Source: Anaerolineales bacterium (lineage in GTDB: Bacteria > Chloroflexota > Anaerolineae > Anaerolineales > Villigracilaceae). Taken from it: a stretch of DNA of 64,000 nt. Within the stretch, counting starts at the first letter, position 1; the number at the start of each line of letters is the position of its first letter. This document shows positions 31,760-39,259 of this stretch, piece after piece. The notes beneath the pieces were generated by a model that was not told the DNA's origin, did no database searches, and saw only the letters and a program-made list of their open reading frames with translations. The position numbers were made by a program, and so were the translations under genes. The DNA is taken from the NCBI GenBank assembly GCA_014860745.1, contig JACZJC010000049.1:27980-91979 (forward strand), in the 5' to 3' direction.

Positions 31760-32523
31760 ACACTCAAATCATTCCGACAACGGAACCTTTTTTTCTTCCT
31801 GGCGGGCGCACAGGCGTTTTGCTGACGCACGGCTTCACGGGTGCGCCCAAGGAAATGCGCTGGATGGGAGATTATCTCAATGAACAGGGATATACCTGTC
31901 TGGGGATTCGCCTGGCGGGACATGCCACCGACCCAGAAGATATGATCCGCTCCCACTGGACCGATTGGGCTGCTTCTGTTGAAGACGGCTTTCATCTGCT
32001 CTCTGGCAGTGTCGACCGAATCTTCCTTGCGGGGCTTTCGATGGGCGGTGTGCTGTCGTTGTTGATGTCCACACGGTTGGACGCGGCAGGAGTGGTGGCG
32101 ATGTCTACGCCGTACAAGCTGCCTGATGATCCCCGCCTGCGGCACATCGAATGGATCAGCAGGATTGTTTCCTACATGCCCAAGAGCGATGAAGAACCCG
32201 GCGCAAGTTGGTTCGACAAGGAATCTTTCAAAGATCACGTGTCGTATCCGCAGAATCCCGTGCGCTCAATCGGGGAGTTGAACAAATTGCTCGGGGAGAT
32301 GCGCGCTGCGCTGCCGAACCTGCACGTGCCAGTACTATTAATCCATTCAAGGGATGATAAATATGTGCTCCCTGAAAATATGGAAATGATCTTTGCTGAT
32401 CTGAAAAATACGTCAGACAAGACGAAGGTTTATATAACAGGGTCAGGCCACGTCGTCACGCGCGATGCGGCTCGTCAGCAGGTGTTCGATTTGGTGCGGG
32501 ATTTTATCAAACGCGTGGAATGA
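31756..32523 (+). CDS. Carboxylesterase, alpha/beta hydrolase (Est30-like)
   Basis: A 255-residue hydrolase starting with GTG. It has an oxyanion-hole motif LLTHGFTGAP, nucleophile elbow GLSMGG (Ser95), an Asp in SRDDKYV and a His in GSGHVVTRD. These match the thermostable carboxylesterase/monoacylglycerol lipase-like group. It hydrolyses short acyl esters in the cytoplasm. It overlaps aroQ by four bases (GTGA), so it is the last gene of the aro transcript, although its chemistry is unrelated to the shikimate route. Confidence 0.85.
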   Translation: MNTQIIPTTEPFFLPGGRTGVLLTHGFTGAPKEMRWMGDYLNEQGYTCLGIRLAGHATDPEDMIRSHWTDWAASVEDGFHLLSGSVDRIFLAGLSMGGVLSLLMSTRLDAAGVVAMSTPYKLPDDPRLRHIEWISRIVSYMPKSDEEPGASWFDKESFKDHVSYPQNPVRSIGELNKLLGEMRAALPNLHVPVLLIHSRDDKYVLPENMEMIFADLKNTSDKTKVYITGSGHVVTRDAARQQVFDLVRDFIKRVE

Positions 32524-32554
32524 AACCTGACAGGTCTTTTTCAGAAAGGAAACC

Positions 32555-33673
32555 TTGAATCGAAATCTTTTTTTCATTGCTGCCGCCCTTTTGCTGTGGG
32601 GGCTTGGTGAGGGGATGTTTTTTAATTTTGTGCCGATCCGTCTTGAAAACGAATTCTTGTTGAATAAACAACAAGTGGGTTTTGCTTTAGGCGCGTTCGG
32701 GTTTTTCATGGCCATCACGCACATCCCTGGCGGCCATCTCGCGGACCATATTGGCAGGCGCCCGTTGTTGATCACCGCCTGGCTGTTTGGCGTCGTCTCA
32801 ACCTTGATGATGGGCGTTGCAAAATCGCTGCCCATTTATCTGGTGGGGCTCTTTGCGTATGGATTGACTGCCTTCGTAGCTTCGCCGCTTGGAAGTTATG
32901 TAACGGCCGCGCGCGGAAAATGGGAGGTGGGCACCGCGCTCTCCCTCACAACAGCAACGTTCAGCCTGGGCATGTCGCTTGGACCTGTGACGGGCGGCTG
33001 GATTGCCGAACATTATGGAATGAATTCAAGTTATCTCGTAGCGTTTGGGACCTTTGTGATTTCCACCTTGTTCGTGATCTTCATCCACCCGCAGCCGATC
33101 GATGGCCACGACCCCGCTTCTCCGCCGATAAATCTGTGGAGGAATACACGCCTCATCAATTTTGTGATGATCTATGCCTTTGCGGTTTTTGCATTGTACC
33201 TTGCCCAGCCACTCACGCCGAATTTTCTCAAAGGGGTGCGCGGACTCACCTTGAGCGAAACAGGCTGGGTCTTTTCCGCGGGCGCGCTGGGGAATTCCCT
33301 GCTGGCGATCTTCTTCAGTCGTTTCAACCCGCGCCGTGGATTTTTATTTGCTCAAATGCTGGTTGCCGTGTTTGCCCTGCTGATCTGGCGGGGAGCGGGT
33401 CTGCCGGTTTTCATGCTCGGTTATTTTCTGCTGGGCGGATTCCGCGCGGCGCGCCCGATGGCATTGGCGCAGGCTCGCGGTCTGGTGCACGACTCGCAGA
33501 TGGGCATCACCTATGGCACGATGGAAACGGTCAGCGCAATTATTTTCATCGTTGCCCCGCCGATTGCCGGATTTATCTTTGAGCGCGATCCTTTCTTTGT
33601 GTATCCGTTATCGGTCGGGTTGATTGCTGTTTCAGTTATCATCGGTTACTTTTTCTCCCCGCAAAAGACATAA
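32555..33673 (+). CDS. MFS transporter
   Basis: A 372-residue member of the major facilitator superfamily with about 11-12 hydrophobic helices. The cytoplasmic loop between helices 2 and 3 reads GGHLADHIGRRP, the family's G-x-x-x-D-x-x-G-R-R motif. The start is TTG with AAAGGAAACC upstream; no ATG fits better. The substrate is unknown and a drug or sugar exporter role would be a guess. Its upstream gap has the CCTGACAGGTCTTT repeat also seen at 18748. Confidence 0.85.
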   Translation: MNRNLFFIAAALLLWGLGEGMFFNFVPIRLENEFLLNKQQVGFALGAFGFFMAITHIPGGHLADHIGRRPLLITAWLFGVVSTLMMGVAKSLPIYLVGLFAYGLTAFVASPLGSYVTAARGKWEVGTALSLTTATFSLGMSLGPVTGGWIAEHYGMNSSYLVAFGTFVISTLFVIFIHPQPIDGHDPASPPINLWRNTRLINFVMIYAFAVFALYLAQPLTPNFLKGVRGLTLSETGWVFSAGALGNSLLAIFFSRFNPRRGFLFAQMLVAVFALLIWRGAGLPVFMLGYFLLGGFRAARPMALAQARGLVHDSQMGITYGTMETVSAIIFIVAPPIAGFIFERDPFFVYPLSVGLIAVSVIIGYFFSPQKT

Positions 33674-33676
33674 ACC

Positions 33677-33737
33677 GTAAGGGCGACCCGCCTAGCGGGA
33701 GCAGGTTGTCCCGAAGATATTGATGGGTCGCCCCTAC
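33677..33737. repeat. Palindromic GGGCGACCC element
   Basis: GTAAGGGCGACCC and GGGTCGCCCCTAC, 13-bp arms with one mismatch around 35 bases including CCTAGCGGGAGCAGG. It lies between the MFS and MBL genes. A half-copy (GCAGGGGCGACCCTGC) is at 23694-23709 in the aroH leader. Confidence 0.6.
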
Positions 33738-33755
33738 TGATGAAAGGTAAACCCC

Positions 33756-34394
33756 ATGCTCGAAATCGTTCCCTTCACTCTTGGACCTGCACAAACGAAC
33801 GCTTATCTTGTTGCCGACCCCGAAACTACGGAGGCCATCGTCATAGACCCTTCCTGGGATGGACATCTCATTTTAAAAGCCGCGCAGGATCGCGGCTGGC
33901 GCATCGGTCATCTTTGGTATACGCATGCGCACTTCGATCACATCGGCGGAGCTGCGGCGATCGCGGATGCTTTGAATCCACTGCCGCATGTGGCCTTGCA
34001 TCCCGATGACCATATTCTCTGGCGGGCGGGTGGTGGTGGCGCGAAATTCGGATTTGATATCGATCCCGGCCCCGAGCCGACGATTGATTTTGTGCACGGC
34101 ATGAAGCTCAAACTTGGTTCGAATGAATTTGAAGTCCGTTACACGCCGGGGCATACCAAAGGTCACTGCGTCTTATACGTTGAAAAGGAAAGCATTTGTT
34201 TTTGCGGCGATCTCATTTTCAATGGCAGTGTGGGCCGCACCGACCTGCCCGGAGGCGATTGGGATACTTTGGAGAACAGCATCCGCACGCAAATTTTTAC
34301 CATGCCCGATGATACGCGGTTGCTGTCGGGCCATGGCCCCGAAACAACCGTGGGATATGAAAAACAATTCAATCCCTTTGTAGGTACATCATGA
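33756..34394 (+). CDS. MBL-fold metallo-hydrolase (glyoxalase II-like)
   Basis: A 212-residue metallo-beta-lactamase-fold protein. It has the metal motif THAHFDH, a later His in TPGHTKGH, Asp in FCGDLIF and the C-terminal His in LSGHGPETT, a full set for a two-metal hydrolase. Closest in style are glyoxalase II/YcbL-type thioesterases. The sequence does not name a substrate. The ATG has AAAGG 8 bases upstream. The next gene overlaps by four bases (ATGA). Confidence 0.88.
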   Translation: MLEIVPFTLGPAQTNAYLVADPETTEAIVIDPSWDGHLILKAAQDRGWRIGHLWYTHAHFDHIGGAAAIADALNPLPHVALHPDDHILWRAGGGGAKFGFDIDPGPEPTIDFVHGMKLKLGSNEFEVRYTPGHTKGHCVLYVEKESICFCGDLIFNGSVGRTDLPGGDWDTLENSIRTQIFTMPDDTRLLSGHGPETTVGYEKQFNPFVGTS

Positions 34395-35281
34395 AACATG
34401 CTGTGGGAATCAGCCTCGGCAGTTCGAAGCGCGATAAAAGCGTGAAGGTTAATCTCAAAGGTGTAGAGATTCTTGTCGAACGCATTGGCACGGATGGCGA
34501 TATTGAGAAGGCGCGCCAGATGTATCTGGATTTGGATGGCAAAGTGGATGCCTTCGGCGTCGGCGGTGTGGATCTTTATTTACGTCTGGATGAAAAGGAG
34601 TATCCGCTTCATGCCGCGCTCAAGCTTGTCTCCGGTGTCAAGCAGACTCCACTCTGTGACGGGCGTGGACTCAAGCACACTCTCGAGCGGCGCGTGTTTC
34701 AACTGGCAAAGCCTCAACTGGGAGATATTCGATTTAACCAGGCGTTCGTCCCTGTCGCGGCTGATCGGATCGGGTTGGCTGAAGCAGTTGCCGAGGTCGC
34801 AGAAAGAACCGTGTTCGGTGATTTGATGGTTGCCCTGGGAGTCCCGCTCCCCATTTATGGAATCCCCGCATTTAAACGAGTCGCAAGAGTCATGCTGCCT
34901 TTTGTCAGTCATTTCCCCATGAGCATGATCTTCTACGGCAGCGACGGCGCGGAACATGAGCCGAAGTATGTGAAATATTTTGAAGAATCAGATTTGATCG
35001 CAGGCGATTTTTTGTTCATGCGAAAATACATGCCGAAGAATCTGACTGGCAAGACCATCGTGACCAACACAACCACGGAAGATAATATCGCCCTGCTCAA
35101 AGAGCGCGGGGTGAAACGGGTCATCACCACCACGCCGCGCTACGAGGGCCGTTCATTTGGCACAAACACCACTGAAGCCATGCTCACCGCCTACGCGGGC
35201 AAAGGACGAAGACTGACGGATGATGAATTGAATGAATTAATTGACGAATTGGGGTTGAGACCAACGGTTATCGAATTTTAG
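34391..35281 (+). CDS. Uncharacterised conserved protein (quinate 5-dehydrogenase-like label)
   Basis: A 296-residue protein without a motif I can assign firmly. It starts MKHAVGISLGSSKRDK, then has GTDGDIEKAR and DAFGVGGVDLYL. The C-terminal half has GKTIVTNTTTEDN and RGVKRVITTTPR. Similar proteins are often labelled quinate 5-dehydrogenase, but I see no clear NAD Rossmann glycine motif. That label should be treated as provisional. It overlaps the MBL gene and ends at a strong terminator, so the pair is an operon, possibly with the MFS gene. Being downstream of the aro operon may have encouraged the label. Confidence 0.55.
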   Translation: MKHAVGISLGSSKRDKSVKVNLKGVEILVERIGTDGDIEKARQMYLDLDGKVDAFGVGGVDLYLRLDEKEYPLHAALKLVSGVKQTPLCDGRGLKHTLERRVFQLAKPQLGDIRFNQAFVPVAADRIGLAEAVAEVAERTVFGDLMVALGVPLPIYGIPAFKRVARVMLPFVSHFPMSMIFYGSDGAEHEPKYVKYFEESDLIAGDFLFMRKYMPKNLTGKTIVTNTTTEDNIALLKERGVKRVITTTPRYEGRSFGTNTTEAMLTAYAGKGRRLTDDELNELIDELGLRPTVIEF

Positions 35282-35295
35282 GCGAGGATGGAATC

Positions 35296-35328
35296 AAAAA
35301 AAGGATGACCAAGATCATCCTTTTTTTT
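35296..35328. terminator. Bidirectional terminator
   Basis: AAAAAAAGGATGA/TCATCCTTTTTTT stem with a CCAAGA loop between the convergent 34391 gene and thrC. Confidence 0.9.
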
Positions 35329-35330
35329 AT

Positions 35331-36515
35331 TTACTGAACAACCTGGTCCAGATATTTCAAACCAGAACCCGTATTGAATATAACGATCTTTTCGTCCGGT
35401 TTTACCCACTTCTGTTTTACCAATTCTTCGAGCGCGGCGAGGCAGGCGGCGCCTTCGGGGGCGGCGAAGATGCCTTCCATGGCGGCCAGTTTTTTCTGGG
35501 CCTGCATCAATGCCTCATCGCTGACGGCTACCGCTGTGCCGTTGCTTTCGCGGATGTTGGAGAGAATGATCCGGTCGGCGAAGCTCTTCGGTACTCGCAA
35601 GCCGGATGCCACAGTTTGGGCGCCCGGCCAAAAGTCACAGAATGAGGCGCCTGCATGGAAGGCTTTCGGAATTGGAGCACATCCTTCTGCTTGCACAGAA
35701 ATTATGCGCGGACGTTTTGTATCTGCAAGCCAGCCGAGGGTTTCCATCTCGGCAAAGGCTTTCCACATGCCGACGAGTCCAGTCCCGCCGCCGGTGGGGT
35801 AGAGGATCACATCGGGCAAGGTCCAATCGAAGGCTTCCGCGAGTTCGTAGCCCATGATTTTTTTGCCTTCAACGCGGTAGGGTTCCTTGAAGGTGGAGAC
35901 ATCGAACCAGCCTTCTTCGCGCGCCTTGATGCCTGCCATCTTCGCCGCATCGCTGATGAGGCCGTCCACAAGGATCACTTCTGCGCCTGCAATGCGGCTT
36001 TCCTGAATGTTTGCGTTGGGCGTATCTTTTGGCATGTAGACCAGAGCCTGCATTCCTGCCCGTGCTGCGTAAGCGGCCATGGCTCCGCCTGCATTCCCGG
36101 CGGTGGGGATGATCACTTTTTTTATGCCGAGTTCATTGGCTCTGGAAACTGCGGCGCAAAGTCCGCGGGCTTTGAAAGAGCCGGTGGGGTTATTGCTTTC
36201 GTCTTTGACAAAGAGGTTGGCAAGACCAAGTTCGTTTCCGACGCGGGGGATGCTTAATAAGGGTGTATCGCCTTCCCCAAGTGACACGATCTTTTCAGCG
36301 TCCTGCACGGGCAACACTTCGTGCCAGCGCCACATGCCTTTTGGTCGTATTCGGATTTTGTCGCGATCTACTTCGCTGCGGACGGCATTCAGGTCATAGT
36401 TTGAGATGAGGGTGGCCTGGCAGTCCGGACAAAAGGTATGCGCTTTATGGATGGAAAAGACTTTTCCGCAAACGGAACAAGTCAGGTCTGTGAGGTAGGA
36501 TGTTTTCATTGACAT
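35331..36515 (-). CDS. thrC: Threonine synthase
   Basis: A 394-residue PLP enzyme. The N-terminus carries a small zinc ribbon (Cys13, Cys16, Cys29, Cys32), common in the archaeal/thermophile-type ThrC. The PLP-lysine motif is NPTGSFKARG (Lys115), with TAGNAGGAMA and a PLP phosphate loop TGGGTGL. It converts O-phosphohomoserine to threonine. A cysteate or diaminopropionate-type fold-II enzyme would look similar, but the ribbon plus length favours ThrC. The start may be at 36509 instead. No ribosome site is visible. It lies directly after the rny terminator. Confidence 0.88.
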   Translation of the reverse strand: MSMKTSYLTDLTCSVCGKVFSIHKAHTFCPDCQATLISNYDLNAVRSEVDRDKIRIRPKGMWRWHEVLPVQDAEKIVSLGEGDTPLLSIPRVGNELGLANLFVKDESNNPTGSFKARGLCAAVSRANELGIKKVIIPTAGNAGGAMAAYAARAGMQALVYMPKDTPNANIQESRIAGAEVILVDGLISDAAKMAGIKAREEGWFDVSTFKEPYRVEGKKIMGYELAEAFDWTLPDVILYPTGGGTGLVGMWKAFAEMETLGWLADTKRPRIISVQAEGCAPIPKAFHAGASFCDFWPGAQTVASGLRVPKSFADRIILSNIRESNGTAVAVSDEALMQAQKKLAAMEGIFAAPEGAACLAALEELVKQKWVKPDEKIVIFNTGSGLKYLDQVVQ

Positions 36516-36526
36516 AGATTAATAAA

Positions 36527-36560
36527 ACAAGCCCGCAGACGCCTTTGTCTGCGGGCTTGT
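36527..36560 (-). terminator. Terminator of the recX-rny operon
   Basis: 14-bp stem ACAAGCCCGCAGAC and complement with a 6-base loop, then TTTATT on the minus strand, 6 bp past the rny stop. Confidence 0.85.
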
Positions 36561-36566
36561 GATGGA

Positions 36567-38093
36567 TTATTTTGCGTATTCGGTGGACCTTGTTTCGCGG
36601 ATGACCGTGACCCGAATCTGACCGGGGTATTGCATGGTCTCTTCGATCTTCTTGGCGATATCACGCGCCAGCCTTGCGGAGGAAAGATCGTCAATTTGAT
36701 CTGGCTTGACGAGGATGCGCACTTCACGTCCCGCCTGAATGGCGAAGGCTTGCTGCACGCCTTCAAACGACATGGACATTTCCTCAAGCGAGCGGATGCG
36801 TTTGATGTACGCTTCCAAATCCTCGCGGCGGGCGCCGGGGCGGGCGCCGGAGATCGCATCCGCTGCTTCAGCGATGACCGCTTCCACAGTCTCCTGATCA
36901 ATTTCATGGTGGTGGGAGGCGATGGCATTGACAACCACGGGGTTGACTCCGTACCGTTTGCAAAATTCCGCGCCCAGCCCGGCATGGGTTCCATCCTGGT
37001 TGTGATCCATGGCTTTGCCGATATCATGCAGAAAGCCGCCCAGTTTGGAAAGTTCCACGTTCGCGCCGATTTCAGCGGCGAGGATTCCTGCCAACTTGGA
37101 TACTTCCACGGCATGGGCGAGCTGGTTCTGCCCATACGAAGTGCGGAACTTCAACCGTCCCATCATGCGTAGCACTTCGGGATGCAGGCCGGTGACATTC
37201 GCATCGTACGCGGCCTGTTCGCCTGCTTCATTAATGATCTTTTCAACCGCCTTGGTTTCATCTTCCACGATCTTTTCGATATGCGCGGGATGAATGCGGC
37301 CGTCTAGAATCAATTTTGCGAGTGCACGGCGGCCGATCTCTCTGCGGACAGAGTCGAAACAAGAGACCGTCACAGAGTCGGGGGTATCGTCCACGATCAC
37401 ATCCACACCCGCCGCCTGTTCAAAGGCTTTGATGTTGCGTCCGTTGCGGCCCACGATGCGGCCTTTCATCTCCTCGCTGGGGAGGGTGACCACGGCGCGG
37501 GTGACTTCGGCCACATGTTCGGAGGCCACGCGTTGAATGGCATCTGCGATCAGTTTGCGCGCGCGCTTCTCGCCTTCCTCGCGCGCTTCCGCTTCGATCT
37601 GACGAATGATCCTGGCCATATCGCCCCGGGCTTCTTTTTCCACTGCGGCGAAGAGGTCTTTACGCGCATCGTCCTGGGACATTTGCGCGATCAGTTCGAG
37701 CTTCTTCACCTGGTCTTCATAAAGTTTGTCGATCTCATTGGCGCGCTTGTCCACCTGCGATTGCCGCTTGTTCAAAGTCTGTTCGCGCTGTTCGATCTTA
37801 TCGAAACGGATGTCAAGTTCAGAGCGGCGTTTATCGAGGCGTTCCGTTTCACGGTTCAACTCGATGCGCCGTTCCTTCATTTCCGCTTCCGCGGCCTGCA
37901 CGATCTTGGTGGCATTCTCTCTCGCGCCGCTTTCGATCATGCGGGCTTGGGAGTTCGCCGCTTTCAAGATATCGTCAGCTTTTTCCTGGCGCGCCTTGGC
38001 GGAGCGTTCAGCCTGGTAGCGGTGGAATAAATATCCCGCAGCGATGCCGACAACGAGAGCAATAAAGTCAGTTAATAGGATTATCGGGTTCAT
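36567..38093 (-). CDS. rny: Ribonuclease Y
   Basis: A 508-residue endoribonuclease. One N-terminal membrane helix (about 5-24) is followed by a long charged coiled coil (about 28-175), a KH domain with VGRNGRNIKAFEQAAGVDV (within 210-260), and an HD domain with the LHDIGKAMD motif (near 355). It starts mRNA decay at the membrane. The length and domain order are as in Bacillus RNase Y. It overlaps the end of recX by four bases, so translation is probably coupled. Confidence 0.95.
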   Translation of the reverse strand: MNPIILLTDFIALVVGIAAGYLFHRYQAERSAKARQEKADDILKAANSQARMIESGARENATKIVQAAEAEMKERRIELNRETERLDKRRSELDIRFDKIEQREQTLNKRQSQVDKRANEIDKLYEDQVKKLELIAQMSQDDARKDLFAAVEKEARGDMARIIRQIEAEAREEGEKRARKLIADAIQRVASEHVAEVTRAVVTLPSEEMKGRIVGRNGRNIKAFEQAAGVDVIVDDTPDSVTVSCFDSVRREIGRRALAKLILDGRIHPAHIEKIVEDETKAVEKIINEAGEQAAYDANVTGLHPEVLRMMGRLKFRTSYGQNQLAHAVEVSKLAGILAAEIGANVELSKLGGFLHDIGKAMDHNQDGTHAGLGAEFCKRYGVNPVVVNAIASHHHEIDQETVEAVIAEAADAISGARPGARREDLEAYIKRIRSLEEMSMSFEGVQQAFAIQAGREVRILVKPDQIDDLSSARLARDIAKKIEETMQYPGQIRVTVIRETRSTEYAK

Positions 38094-38740
38094 GGTAAAT
38101 CCTCATCTTCATAGGTTTTTTCTTCCGCGTGCGTTTCGTTCCAGACCTGGGTGACGACCGGCGCGATTACGGAATAGGGGAAGCCGCGTCGTGCGAGGTA
38201 CTCGGAGAGTTTCCTGCGAAACTCGCTCCACTCCAGACCTTTGAACCTGCCGGCTCGTTTCCGGGCAGAATCATAGGCGAGGGCGTTTTCATCCACATTT
38301 GAAACTGCGTCCTGCACGGTTTCATCGTCGAGTCCTTTTTGACGAAGTTCCATCGTCAACACGCGGCGGCTGCGCGGGCGGAAGGTGTTTCGATTTTCCA
38401 CCCAGGCGCGGGCAAATTTATTATCGTTGGCAAGCCCGTTTTCCCTCAGCCTTGCAAGGGTCTCTTCGACCACATCCTCGGGAATTTCATGCTTGCGCAG
38501 GTTCTGCCGTATCTCTTTTTCGGAGCGGGCGCGGTAGCTCAGGAAGAGCATGGCTTGTTGAAAGGCCCGTTCCCGTGCATCCTCAGACTGCAGTTTGGCG
38601 ATCTTTTCATCGCTCAGAACTTCGCCAACATGGAGCCATGCGGCGGTGATGCGTGCCAGACCGAATGCAAATTCGCCGTCCAGGTGAATGTTTACGCGGC
38701 TGCGGTTCTTTTGCGGTTCAATGGCGGTTATCTTTTTCAT
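38090..38740 (-). CDS. recX: Regulatory protein RecX
   Basis: A 216-residue helical protein with the family pattern of three-helix repeats: FLSYRARSEKEIRQNLRKH, LRENGLANDNKFARAWVENR and LRQKGLDDETVQ, all RecX signatures. It modulates RecA filaments. recA is not in the window. A 9-bp inverted repeat ACAGCCGAG/CTCGGCTGT (38752-38790) lies in its leader. No LexA-like box was seen upstream. It forms an operon with rny. Confidence 0.9.
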   Translation of the reverse strand: MKKITAIEPQKNRSRVNIHLDGEFAFGLARITAAWLHVGEVLSDEKIAKLQSEDARERAFQQAMLFLSYRARSEKEIRQNLRKHEIPEDVVEETLARLRENGLANDNKFARAWVENRNTFRPRSRRVLTMELRQKGLDDETVQDAVSNVDENALAYDSARKRAGRFKGLEWSEFRRKLSEYLARRGFPYSVIAPVVTQVWNETHAEEKTYEDEDLP

Positions 38741-39033
38741 ACTTAAAGCGTACAGCCGAGAACTCCGTCTTATTAAACGGCCTCGGCTGTGAAAAATGTC
38801 TGGGTGTACTGACCAGTTCCAGGTCCCGAAAGAGGCGGGAAGGGATAGATCAAATTTGCGTGACTATTTTCGCGTCACGTTTGGCAGTCAAATTTTAGGG
38901 TGAAGCCGGTTTTTTCTCACGTTTTTCCTAAATGAGACTTCACAGAATAACTCCCGATTAATTGGAGGGAGGTGTTGCGCCAAAGGTCCAGTCAGTTTCA
39001 AAGCAAAGGCCGCGCTGCGGCAGAAATATCTTA

Positions 39034-39068
39034 AAGAACACCCGCCACTCATCTTTGCGGGTTTTCTT
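39034..39068 (+). terminator. Orphan terminator-like hairpin
   Basis: AAGAACACCCGC/GCGGGTTTTCTT stem with one mismatch and an 11-base loop, then TTAATT. No coding gene lies directly upstream on the plus strand. Confidence 0.5.
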
Positions 39069-39144
39069 AATTATACATGAATTTTCCGATTTGTTAACAT
39101 TCCGGAATAATATTAAAAACTCCGGCGGCAGGCAGGCGGCGCGA

Positions 39145-39171
39145 TTGGCAGGTCATTTTCTTGTGTATAAT
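39145..39171 (+). promoter_or_regulatory. Promoter of the glycan cassette
   Basis: TTGGCA (39145-39150), a 15-base spacer and TGTGTATAAT with TATAAT at 39166-39171. The leader to the ATG at 39260 is about 80 bases. Confidence 0.55.
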
Positions 39172-39259
39172 AAAGTTTCTCAAAATTATATTTTAAAATA
39201 CGTTTGTTCCATTTCAGGATATCAGTTAATTATAGACTTTTGCTCGCACGGAGGAAGCA

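Larger units (their letters stand above)
38741..39259. other. 519-bp intergenic region with several hairpins and no gene
   Basis: The gap between recX and the glycan cassette holds no coding frame that looks real. It has an inverted repeat at 38752-38790, one at 38859-38879 (CGTGAC/GTCACG), a larger hairpin at 38900-38943 (GTGAAG/CTTCAC plus TCTCA/TGAGA), a GCCGC/GCGGC hairpin at 39009-39021, a terminator-like hairpin at 39034-39068, and a promoter at 39145-39171. The set between 38880 and 39070 could be a small non-coding RNA, but the family is not recognised. Confidence 0.4.

Noticed and set aside
38880..39070. 6S RNA
   Set aside because: The hairpins are in tandem instead of one long interrupted stem with a central bubble.
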